A program made the position numbers and the translations under genes. Below are positions 12,568-24,402 of a stretch of 64,000 bases of DNA, one piece after another. The stretch covers positions 14,009,001-14,073,000 of the forward strand of contig OW285196.1 in the NCBI GenBank assembly GCA_935421135.1. The letters are read 5' to 3'. The notes beneath the pieces are model-generated. The model saw nothing but the letters and a program-made list of their open reading frames with translations. It did no database searches and was not told the DNA's origin. This stretch comes from Bugulina stolonifera. Its lineage: Eukaryota; Bryozoa; Gymnolaemata; Cheilostomatida; Bugulidae. The first letter of the stretch is position 1. Each line of letters begins with the position of its first letter.

Positions 12568-15500
12568 TCAGTCATTGACCTCTTTGGTATCCTGTGTGTT
12601 GTCATTGTCAGCATCAACATTAGCTGAGAAACTGATTGATTTTTTTCTAGGATGTGATTGGTCATCGTGAGTTTCTACTGAACTGGCATCGTCATCTGAA
12701 TTATGCCCTGCTATGGATTCAGCCTTTTCTGTTATGGCTGAGAGTTTCCGTGATGCATTTATATTGATGGCTGTCAGGTGGATTGCTGCTTCCTCCACAA
12801 CTGGCTCTTCCTTCTTGGGTGTCATAGGTACTTCAAATGTAGCCTTGGCTAAAAGCAAATAAAAGTTATTTTGGATAAAGATTTCTTAAAATTTCTGTTA
12901 TTTTGACATTATAAAATAACATTGCAAATGGAAGGTTCATTTGTGACGTTTTCAATAGTGCTTCGGCCTGCAACAAGTAAGGTCACCATAGTTAAACGGA
13001 AGTCATAATTTGTAGGCATTGCTTGGTTACAAACAGCTATTTGCAAGGAGTCTCTATACTCTCCTTTGGTCTTCATGCAAGTATTCAAATCACGATAGGG
13101 GGGAGGGGGGGGGGGTACTTACTTGCGCCATAGCCTGGTAACCAGGAGAATATTCTTCCTACTTTGGGGTGTGATCTGTTAGATTCAACAGCCGCTAGAT
13201 CTAGCGATACAGCTCTACATAGTGCTTCCTTAGGCTTGGTGGGGGCACCCTCACCGTCCTGTCTTCCTACTACAAAATTATAAAACATGAAGTTAAGTAG
13301 TCTACTGGTTTCTACTATCAAACCCTGTACAACATTAATATTCTCCATTTTATAATTTTCTTGCTGGGAAAAAACTGAAAAGAAGGCATTGAAATGTAGG
13401 CAAGATTTTTAATAGACTTTGTAAAATATTACAAAGCAAAAATACAAAATTTGTGATTCTCCCCAACTTACTAGTGCGCTATATGAACAAATATGAACAA
13501 ATATACATATATTTTTACTTGTTTGTTCAGTAGATTCAAAGTGATTGCATGAACATGTGTAGGTCAGGGTGGTGCAAAATATAAAACAACAGTCAACAAG
13601 ACTAGTAGCAGGCAAACAATGCATTGTTAAATGAATCACTATTATTCCGCCTTGTTGAGTAGTTATTGTAAACAAGATTTTTGCTTCCCATTTTAATAAA
13701 TTGCAAAATGTTGAGTGTACCAGTAAGATTAATCTTATTCCACTGGGTCAGTGTATGTAAGTAAATTCTTTTGTGCAGTACAATAGCAGCTTCAAGTAAA
13801 ACATATCTACGTCATTGTAGTTAATAGCTGCTTCTTAAACTTATTACTTTACTTCTCTGCACTTGACTCTAATATTAGAGAGTAGTCAAAGACTAAACAG
13901 CTAATAACCAGGTCAACAGTCTTTCTCTGTATACTAAATAAAGCTATAAAGCTACCTATTAACAGTCTACAAAACGCAATATACTGGTATTGATATGTAA
14001 TAGTTTAACATACAAATACAATCAAATATTCATTTCCTGGTTGCACTTGTTTTCAATATGTAGTTAAGCAGTGCCATTCAGTGACAAGAATTTAAATCCC
14101 ACTTGGCCTGTTGCAAACAAATGGGTTGCTATACATGCATAACTCCCATTACTTGAAAGTCCTTGAGCAAATAAAGTAAAATAGTCGGTCTGTAATTTAG
14201 ATACAGGACTCTTGCAAAAATTATTCTATGACTTCGTGATTAATTAAAGTAGAAGTAAAAATAGTACTAATCACACCTCCTAAGCTCGCCATCAAGGTAG
14301 ATTACATTAACTAGTCATCTTAAACGTAAGGACTTAATATTTGAAAATTTTAGCGGTCAAGTACACAGAGTTCAGTTAAACGGGTTAACTACTACGATAA
14401 TAAACTTCAGGGGCGATCGGTGTCTGCTGCAACTCTTGTAGTCATACTTACACGTTGGCATAAGACTCTTGTATGGTCGGAGTGGCTTGTGATCACCTGG
14501 CTTAGAGTTAGAAGGTTTGAGGAAAGTCATGGTACTGATTATTCTGCTTCGTCTCTTTAAGTAGGAAGAGTGTCTCTTCATGGCCGCCTGCTCATCTATT
14601 TTTACCATCACATGGCCCAGTCTCATCACAGCTAACCTGAGTTGTAGATAAATGTTTTGCTAGTAAATTGAATCTTAATTTTTATTGGTAATAACTGAAT
14701 TATTATTTTAATTTTCGTGGAATCCTTTGAATAGTTGCCACTAGTAGCAGATGTACCAACCAAACTCATTTATATCTATACAATGAAAAGGAGGGTACCA
14801 TTATAATAGTTAGAGCTGCCACTTGCCAATCTCAACAATAATTTGACCGATACCGACAATTACATCCTGGACAAATTATTGTATAGTAGATCATTTTTGA
14901 GTACTATTTAAAGAGAGGTCTGTCGAATCCACACCTACCTGTAAAGTCATTCATACACATGCAAACTAATTACCGCTATTGTTCAAGTGTGCTCAAGTGA
15001 AGACATTTTAGCTGCTGTTCATGCAAGAAGACAACTCATTGCAATTGAATACTAGTTATCAGTATTTTTCTAGAAATTGAAATACATGTATCAAGCAGCG
15101 TTTTTGTTTTTAGATATCACTGGACTTACCTGACTACATCAGCAATTTCCACATCCTTCTCTGGGGGCTTCACAGGTAGACAGCAGCAAATAGCCAATCG
15201 GATGCTCCGTAAGAAACCTTCTGGTATCCTTGACCCATATAAGATGGCGTAGATGATTGGGCCAAGTAGATGAAGTACGTTGACTTTCATATGAGGTATA
15301 GTTATATGTTCGTTGTATGCATCTACTAGTCCAGATATCGCTGTAATGAAAAATGAGTTCATCACAGATGGAGGCCTATTACACGAAGCAGTGGCCTAAC
15401 CTAAAGGTGAAGGTTAAACTTCGTTCGCTAGTATTACATGAAACTAACAGTCCTTGCTTAAACCAGGATTTATTAAAGGTGCATGCTCGGTAATATTTTG

Positions 15501-18500
15501 TCAATGTGTAGAGGAAATCACTCCCATGCATTTATTCCTAATATTGTCTATCCGATTGAAATTTAACAGCTCACCAGATGGCAGCAAAAAGTGAATTATT
15601 CTATAATGCTGTAATTATTGGTCTAGGGTTCTGTTGAGCTAAGACTCAATAGGCTGTGAACCAGGCAAACTATACAGTGGGACTCTTCATTCAACAAGTA
15701 ATTAGACTTGAGTTGTTATTCAAAGTTTTAAACCCATGTTGCGTATCAAGTTGATAAAATGTTGTTTTATCTCCAACTTTCTCTGCATGAAGTAAACTCG
15801 ATCCGAACTTATATTTAATGGGCAATGAATCAGGCTTACTGTCTTTACTAGTTATACAATATACATATACATCTATGTCTACAAAATGACATGTAGAAAG
15901 GCAGTTAGAGTTGAATCTTTTGCAATTAGTTCGGGTGAATAGACGCTAAACAGGCAGCGTCTTTGCTGGATGCTGTACAGTTTACAGACTGGCTATGCAA
16001 GCAACCAACAACATAACTGTATCCTATTCTCTTTGACTTTTAATTTTGATTGAAGCATCACTGATTGAATAAAGCAACAGACATGTTATTTTTGGCGAAA
16101 AACGATACTAGACATGCTTCGTGTTTAGCATTGGCCGATGTAAACATGTCAGCCCTCTTTAATTTTAATATGCTACATGCCCATATTCAGTATATTTTTG
16201 ATTTGTTTTCATTTACACACCCTTATTTATAATCATGACACACGTGTACATATGTCATGATTATTTCACATCACGCAGTAAATATTGCTGTCATGGTTGA
16301 CTCTAGTTACCTGGCAGGACGTAGGCTATTAAATAGGTCACTACGAGTATCACGAAGAACTTCATCGAGTCCGCACGGCTCATCTTCAACGTGTAGTTAT
16401 ATGCCTGAAGCTTCTGCCTGTGCCCCTCTGCTAACACCAACATTCTAACACTGAGCCCCACTGTAAACATAAATAGATATTATTGGGTACAGGATATTGT
16501 TGTAGGAATAATATGAAATCTGAATACGTTTCATTATATGGATGATCTTCCCGATTCAAGTATTAGTTTACTTTCAATGTGTGTCAAACTTCATACATTT
16601 ACAATATTGTCAAGTGCAGCGGAAGTCAACATGTTTGGGTCTTATGCGTCATGCGTTATGCGTCAGCTATAAGACAGTAAGTGTGAAATTTCAGGCGTGA
16701 CAATTTAGACCTTAGCATAGATGTGCATTTTTTTTATATCTGGCAATACTTTGCTTCAGTTGTGAGGAGGACAAAATTCAACCACATCAGTGGATCTAGG
16801 TTAGAAAATACTGTCGAACTTCAGCAAAAACTTGGATGTTACAAAGACTTTTCATGTGGAGTGCTAACATACCTGAGAACCAAAATGGCGACTGAAGCAT
16901 TAATTAAATGAATTCAAAGTTACACAGCATAGTAAGGCATACCTCCATTATTTCAAGGGTAAACTCAATGCTGTCATTGGCCAATTTGTATTTAGTGGTG
17001 TCTTACCTATGACGAAGAAGAAAATGAAGATTATAATTCCAAAGACCAGATAAAAATCTTTCTCTCCTGAAATGTCTTCAATTTTGCAGAAGTCTTTTTG
17101 GTTGTAACCAGCTATCATCATTGGTACCAAGCCAATAACGTGACTTGCAAAGCCTGCCAGAGTACTTGCAAGCACTAATCTCTTAGTTGTCACGTTTAAT
17201 CCATACCAGAATGGCATTTCAATGTATAGGTACCTTCAATCATTGAAGAAGTATATTGTATCATTTCATAGTAATCATAATCAACATAAATCTTCATGAA
17301 AAATCACAGATGTTTATCACATTCCCTACATGTAGGCATAAACAACCAGTTGGTATGCATAAAAATAACGATAATGCATACATGTAATATACAGGGTCTG
17401 AAGTACATGCTGTAATGTACTGTATTTAGGTTTTGGTTGTTAAACTACTGGAACTATGACATCACTGCACCACCACCAAATAGGCCAAGGTTGTATGGAT
17501 CTAGCTTGAAAGGTTGAGTCGCATACACGCACCCCCACACCTGGCTATTTCACTAATTGTGTATACATACTCACTGGTTTATGGAAAGACTTGTGATGGC
17601 TGAGATTCCCCATAGAATAGCTCCTTTCTCCAAACATTCTACCAGAATTATTCCTGTGCACTCTAAAGAGCTACGATCTCCACCTGTTGAACTATTGGTA
17701 GAGGAAGTACTGTAGGTAGAATCCCCGACATGATCTACTCCAATCTCAATGGACCGATGAATTACCATCAGCACAGCCAGTTCCAGATGGGCAATGCAGA
17801 GAAATATCAGACATGCTAAATTTCTGGTTATCTGTGAAATAAATACCAATTGGTCACTCATAATTATGTATTTAGTCAAACAATATACTCCTGGAGTGTG
17901 ATAAAAGTAAACTAATTTATTTATAATAATGCTCAAGGGTAATTTTTGTCATTGATCTCAAAGTGGTCTTGGCTCAAAGTCCTCCATAAGAAGAGGTTGG
18001 TGTGCAGCTGGTTGACTGTACAATTTGAGTAATTTCTCAGTTTCTGTTCTATATTCAAATAGAAACATACAGCCCACTCTGTAGTGCCTTAGCGGGACAT
18101 AGAACCTAGGCTATTGCAAAAAGTGCATGACCAAGTACAACTTCCTGCACTACAGAGTCACAAACTCTAGGATAACTGTGTTTTATGAATTATCAACCAT
18201 TCTCTGGATGGGTTTCTAAACATGTAATACCATAAGCTTAGATGTATATAACAATAGGTAATGGATGAAGGATTATTGTAAAACTGCATGTTACAAGGGA
18301 ATTCAGTTTAATCCACAAAAAATATGTCCGTAGATTAAATAGATATGCAGCTTAACACAATCCATCTGGGACAGTTACATGTTCAAACTTTAGACACAGA
18401 GTAGCATCCACAGCACAGTACTACATACCTGCACATGTACACACCTATTAATAGGCTACACACTCATTGTATATAAAACAATCAAATTTTTGTTCATAAC

Positions 18501-21500
18501 TCAGAAATATGCTAGGCCTACATTCTATACTATATTATTTATCACATCTGTTCATTATGCTATCATATATATTACGTGTACTATGTGCAATACATTACAC
18601 TGTGCATTACGTGATACTATTAGCTAGTAATAAATGTGTTTTATCTACTGCAGTGCGTCCCTTATCTTAGTTTGCTCCGTGATAGTATTGAGTTCTTCGC
18701 TAGGTTGTAGTGACTTACATGTTAATATTCTAAATGGTTTCCCTGTATGTAGTCAGATGTTCTAAAATATTGTCAGTAGGCAGACTACTGCAGATGCAAA
18801 CAAATATAAAAATTAAAATCAAGAGTTAAAATTGGATAGTTATACATGTAAATGTAGGTAAAGTAAACTAATGCAAAACTAACTCATAATTTTATTTTGG
18901 CAAATGCTAGTTCTCCCAACGCTCACGACCATAGCACTCACAGTCATGTATTAACCAATCAGATGTTCCTATTCTAAGAGAGGTTATTAATAATACAGTA
19001 TATTTTCCTCCAAATGGGTATTTATAGACAAACAGGAACAGATGTAATTGGATGAAAGTGACAATGGATTCAGTTTTTGTTCTGGTACTAGGTTGTACTG
19101 TGGGAGAATTCCAGGAAGCACATGAGTAGAGTAATACATGAGTTACAGGAAGTGATGGTAGATCAGCAAATTCTGCCATGGAATGATGAGTTAGTGTATG
19201 GTATATTTATAGTGTGTAGTAAGCTATGGAATGATGAGTTAGTGTATGGTATATTTATAGTGTGTAGTAAGCTATGGAATGATGAGTTAGTGTATGGTAT
19301 ATTTATAGTGTGTAGTAACAACTGTTGCGCTCTCAACTGACTGAAGGAAACCGAAGCCTGGGGAAACTTGAACTCAGATCCAAAGTTGGCACAAAGAGAA
19401 AGATGAAGAACAAAGAGATCAATGTAAAAACATGGCAAACAAGCTGCATGGAAAACTGCAACAAAACTAAAACCTAGACCATAATATAGTCACAGTCACA
19501 TTGACTGACTGCAAGAGTGTGGGGTGGTCGAATGTATTAACACCAGGTTGTAAGACACACTCAGTACATGCTTGTCCAAACATTATCACAGCCTTAGCAA
19601 ACAATATAAATGCGGAGAACATCCCAGGTTGCACTGCATCATCACCTACAGTATTGTATAGGCTAAGTAGATAATTCCTACATTTTCCTGCTAATTCCCA
19701 TTTCTCTTTACTGGCCTCGAACACATACACGTATGTCAGCGAATAACTATTGCTGCCAGGAAACACAGTACACACATGTATAGGGTACACTGAAATGTAA
19801 GAATGTGGTACCATGATACACAGTGATACTCTCAGCCCACATACAAGAATGCTGGAGTAGCAGAAATAATTTTATTTGATTTATGTGAGTTCTGACACTT
19901 GAATGATTATGATAATAGACACATCAGCTACTTATATACATGTATAACCAGGCTCCTGCACCAACCTGCAATCATTTGCTACTAACTATCAGGAGTGACA
20001 AGTGATTATTTATTCATCCTTCACTGCAAACAAACTTAATTTATGTTGCATTTTTTTTAGTTGGAAATGAGGTCAAGCATATAGAGTATATCACCTACAC
20101 TGCAGTGACTTCCACTTTTCTTGCACTACTCTGCAAGTTTACTACCCAAAACCCAAACTTCATGATGCAAGTCTCAATAATCATGTAATACAGGTAGTGG
20201 ACAGTAGCTACCACTGCTCAAAACTTAGACTTGCTGCAATAAGATCTTCAAAAAGCTACTGATGTTATAGCATATGCGACAGGCAGATCGATGACTAAGT
20301 TCCTCTGCTGTCATTTGATGTAAAATTCAACTGATGACTCTATGGATATGGGTAATCACACTCTACATAATATACTTACAATGTATATGTTTACATGTAT
20401 TTTAGATAGGTGACACCTTGATGTAAACAGAGCACCTGTGAACTGATGCAAGTAAATGTCACAAAACATCCTATGTGCTTCCCATCCCTTAGAAGTTCTA
20501 GTGTTAAGTTATAGCAGATATACATGAGCTGTCTGCTGCCTCTTAGACACAGCAGCCCAGTAGACATAATAACATGTAACAGTTTACTGGTTAAGAGAGG
20601 GGGGGGGGGGGGGGGGGGGGCACAGGGGCACCTTAAAGGTAGATTGTACTGAAACTTTGAGGTTGCTCATGTTCATAGAGGCCACAAGTAATGCTAACAT
20701 GGGTGGTTTGCAGAAAAGAAAATTTAACTTTTCAGGTCAGTTCAACTCCTCACTGTGTGACTGCAAGATCAGATTTATCTATCAGCAAAGTAAACCTCAG
20801 GGCACTGAGATGTCCTGTTCATATAATTATCTATTGATTGGAATTGTTATTAATAGGAAAAGTGGCTTATATGACCTGCATGATGAATACTATTATTAAT
20901 TACAAGTACCTGTACAACATATAAATTAAAATTATAGATATCATATTATCCGTTTTTATTAAAACCAAATTATTTTATTATTGAATTTTTCTTCAACTAT
21001 GTTCAGAGAGATGTAATTATTTGTTGCTACATGTAAGTAATTTAGTAAGCTGTGAGCATTTCAAAATAAATTGATAGCCTGCAGTTTGAGCCGCACTAAT
21101 ATTTCGACCCAGGGGTCGCAACTGTTCGCGACCTACCACAAAAAGGGTCTGAAATTTGGAATTATCTTTTCTTTTTTGCGACCCCATCGACCCACCGTCG
21201 CGAAGACACCTATTAGGTGTTAGCTATACTTTATATAAAGGTTGATATAAGCTACTGAAACAGGTTAAAAGTTCATTGTTCTGCTGTTTGAGTTAGTTTA
21301 TAGCCTTTGCTAGGCCTACCATGTACACTGCATGTTCATTTGCGTATACCGAGTTCACAGATTTGAAAGGAGGCTGCTCTATACTCATTTTACTATTGTT
21401 ACGGCATTACAGGATGAAAATCATACAAGTCTACATGTACATGTCTGTGTACATAGATTGTAGTTGTTAGTTTTGATCCAAAGCATCATGAATGAATTTT

Positions 21501-21835
21501 GCATAAATACCGTAGTACATGCAGAAGAGCAGTACACATGTAGTGTATCTACTGTGTAGAACTAGTCGTGGTACATCAGCTGCATGCATTGCAAATATAT
21601 TGTATGTAGATCTACACAATGTCGTGTAGTTTTTATGTACAGTGTATAAAACACTTGTATTTAAAACAAATAATATTATACACAGCTCCACATGCTGACT
21701 ACTGTACACATATAGAGTAGTTCTACTCACCTTTTCTGCTGCCACTATAACAGCTGCCACCAGCAGGTTCAGAAGTATTGCTATTACAGCTAGAACTACG
21801 GTCACTGTCACAAAAACTATTCCCAACGTATCCAT
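12568..21835 (-). CDS. Rhodopsin-like (class A-type) seven-transmembrane G protein-coupled receptor
   Basis: Eight exons in coding order: 21731-21835, 17575-17831, 17007-17233, 16311-16460, 15130-15340, 14452-14636, 13123-13269, 12568-12848; 1563 nt, 520 aa, all phases consistent. The extracellular N-terminus is only a few residues. TM1 is in exon 1 (AVIAILLNLLVAAVIVA, with the N1.50-like Asn), TM2-TM3 in exon 2, TM4-TM5 in exon 3, TM6 in exon 4, TM7 and helix 8 in exon 5. A Cys at the TM3 start (LECTGII) and one in the second extracellular loop (DFCKIED) can form the usual disulphide. The DRY position reads NQY (SLSINQYLYIEMP) and NPxxY reads GPIIY, so both core class A motifs are altered. 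TM7 leads into YGSRIPEGFLRSIRLAICCC, an amphipathic helix 8 with possible palmitoylated cysteines. The ~190-residue C-terminal tail is basic, then Ser/Asp-rich (RKKSISFS), suitable for kinase/arrestin regulation. Ligand unknown. Confidence 0.85.
19178..19320. repeat. 48-bp tandem repeat, 3 copies, in GPCR intron 1
   Basis: Units TGGAATGATGAGTTAGTG... start at 19179, 19227 and 19275 and are nearly identical. The repeat is intronic and non-coding in the receptor frame. Confidence 0.92.
19467..19814 (-). other. Possible isolated exon or gene fragment inside GPCR intron 1
   Basis: A minus-strand open stretch has coding-like composition (SKEKWELAGKCRNYLLSLYN ... FSAFILFAKAVIMFGQACTEC) and plausible acceptors just upstream (TTACATTTCAG and TTTCCTGGCAG). 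It is not needed for the GPCR model, where exons 1 and 2 join directly in phase 0 to give a normal TM1-loop-TM2. I do not recognise the family. It may be an alternative exon, a nested gene fragment or chance. Confidence 0.2.
20599..20620. repeat. 22-base poly-G tract
   Basis: An uninterrupted run of G on the + strand (C on the strand of the GPCR transcript) within intron 1. It is potentially G-quadruplex forming, and its length in an assembly should be treated with caution. Confidence 0.95.
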
Positions 21836-24402
21836 TAGAATACAGTTGTATTCACATTAAATAATACTCCAAGTACATGTATAACAAGTCCTCAAAGTTT
21901 CCAAGTCTTTAGCACTGTAGATATTCATTTACCGTTCTATTTGGTGCACTTGTCTTTGATGGAGTGAGCTATCTGAAATAGTTCAACCTCATTGGGTCTG
22001 AGGATACCCATTGACTATTTAATGTGTGGTGATGTAACGCCATGCGTCAGTAGCTACATACATCAGAAATTCCTGTCAGTTGTTGACTGCACTTAGTTGA
22101 TAGGAATTTGCTGAAAAATTAGCCTCACTGATGAAGCGTATGTATTTATATGAATACTAAAATAGTATAATAATTGTGTGCGATGTTAAACTTGCTGTGA
22201 CTGTTAATGGGCCTACTCATATTATTAATCATCTCAATAGATGGAGTTGTCAAGATATGGTAGTGTACTGTAACCTTTCAACTAACTGCTGTATGTTAGG
22301 ATTTGGCAGTGTACTGTAACTCCTCAACTAACTGCTGCATGTCACTGTAGAGATATTAATATTGCTTTATGCTAATTTACATGTATGTACAAGAGTATCT
22401 TTTAAGAATAAATATTAAGCACGTAGTAGTAATATTGTATATACACTGTACATGTAGTTAAATCTATCAGGCCCATGCTGCATGTAGAGTGATTGCAGAT
22501 TATATTTACCATGTGTATAATTTACATGTACATAATATTATATATAGGCTTACATCATACATTGTTACAGCAGAATCTCTAGTATTAAAATCAAATAGTA
22601 CAAGTCATTGTATCAAGTCTTATTGTAATGGTTTCTGGTATTTCGTGCGGTCGTCCTTGGACGACTACCGACCAAAAACTGAAGTGCCTATGAGTGGTGC
22701 TAGGCCTTCTCATTACATGAAATATCCAGCGGTCTCAGTAGTCCAATAACTACCAGAGACGACCCATCTGGTCCCAAGTCTGACCTTCAGACTATACGTT
22801 GAAAGAGAGTGATCCGACCTAGTAGGCGGTTCGCTCAGCGAATGACCTGACAAAAGGAAGTGAAAGTCTCTGTATCAAGTATAGATGTGTCTTTATTGAA
22901 AGCCAAGTGAAGACTGAGACAACGAATGATAAAGCAAGGCCCTTTGTATAGTATAAGGACTTCCGCCCGACGTAGTGTCGAGAAAAGACGACATAAGGTC
23001 GTCCGGAAGTTGCGCAACAACATGGCCGGCGGAAGGCCGACGGCCGACCCAAAAATAGGTCGGGTTATACAAAAGTTGCTTATAATCATCCAATTCATGT
23101 ACAAAATAAATATCAAAGGATTCTGAGAGGTCGGGCCTCTTTACATGGGTATAAAAGGTACCAAAAGGCTTAGTGATTATCATACAGGTATATACAGTGA
23201 CATAGTAGTTAAGCAATGTAGAATGCAAGCAGGTATATACATGTACATATAAGCACACACAATAATGAGTGTCAGGTGATAAGAGACGACTGTGCGTACC
23301 ATCACAATATTATACACATGTCGTGTACATCTACTTAGTCAATTGTAATCTACAAGTAAGATATTATCGCTGCTCTAGTGTCATTCTCATTGGAGAAGTT
23401 GATAAAGAATTGGCTTGACATTGTACTAGTTCTTTCTACGATGGCATATTTATCAAATGCAGCATCAAATAGTGCTTATTATTGATTTGTGTAGCATTAT
23501 TTCCTGTTGTATGGCAGCGAATTCCTACATGAATGACTGTTATTGCAATGAGGCTCCACACTAGTCGGCATGCTGTTGTTCTCTCAGTGATAGATGCATG
23601 TAACATAATCAGGATAGTCAACCATAAGTAGCCTGTCCATTAAAATCTGGACCAGGTCAGCAGCTGTCTGTGCCCTGATTGGTTTCACTTTTTTATGACT
23701 ATTTGCTTCCATTTGAAATTGTCTTTCCTTTTTTCATCCAGTCTGCCTTACGCTGTTACATCCAATTTCCCCTGCAGTGAGAGCTGAAGCTTTTGTCAGC
23801 AAACAGAACTTATTCTGAGGAATGACTGGCCTAAGGCTCACAGATGTCTCTGGTGTTCAATATATTACACTCCTACTTGTACCTTATTGAGGGTAGGACA
23901 ACTCCAGCTATACCATGGTGATGGGACAACTCCAGCTATACTAAGTGTCAATAATTCAACTGGATAAATACTGCTTTATGGTTTTGATTTAGCAGCACAG
24001 AAACATACATGTACATGACTTGTACAGTGTTACATTAATGTTAGATTTAAATTCATGCTTATGATAACCAACTAATAAACTGGACAATATTAATATTCCC
24101 TACATTAATACATGTATGAGAAAGTATAACAATGTTTCCATAATATATGTATAGCATAAACAGCTTTATAAATTGTAAGCATGTGTACACACACCTACAT
24201 TATTATCATAGTAATAGGAAAGGTGTACTATAATATTATCAGCATATTAATCACATTATTATATAATATTTACCACAAAATTATATTACGTTGGTATTAT
24301 GGCCATGGGGTAAGACCAGGTATGGAGCTAGAGTGTGATTGGACATATTAGCCTCCATATGATCTGTGATATGAGGTGTCATACCAGGTGTCATCAAGTG
24401 CT
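21836..24402. other. Intergenic region between the GPCR start and the mucin 3' end
   Basis: Upstream region of the GPCR (promoter not resolvable) and downstream region of the mucin-like gene. It contains a two-copy direct repeat of about 50 bp near 22262-22340 (TAGTGTACTGTAAC..CAACTAACTGCTG) and the dispersed element at 22621-23309. No exon is convincing; open stretches inside the element differ between its two copies. Confidence 0.55.
22621..23309. mobile_element. Dispersed ~690-bp element, copy 1 (solo LTR- or MITE-like)
   Basis: It shares near-continuous high similarity with 41196-41866. Termini are inverted: TATTGTAATGG at the left and CCATCACAATA at the right, matching at 10 of 11 positions; the inner bases read TG...CA as in an LTR. 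A conserved TATAAAAG (about 23149-23156) lies in the right third on the + strand, together with a stretch rich in gacgac/ccgacc words. No long frame is shared between copies, so it is non-autonomous or a solo LTR. Flanking target duplication is not evident. Confidence 0.75.

Noticed and set aside
22893..23258. Open stretches of about 120 codons in the 690-bp dispersed element, and of 150 codons in copy 2 (41363-41815)
   Set aside because: The frames are not preserved between the two copies (indels change frame and stops), so coding is not supported.
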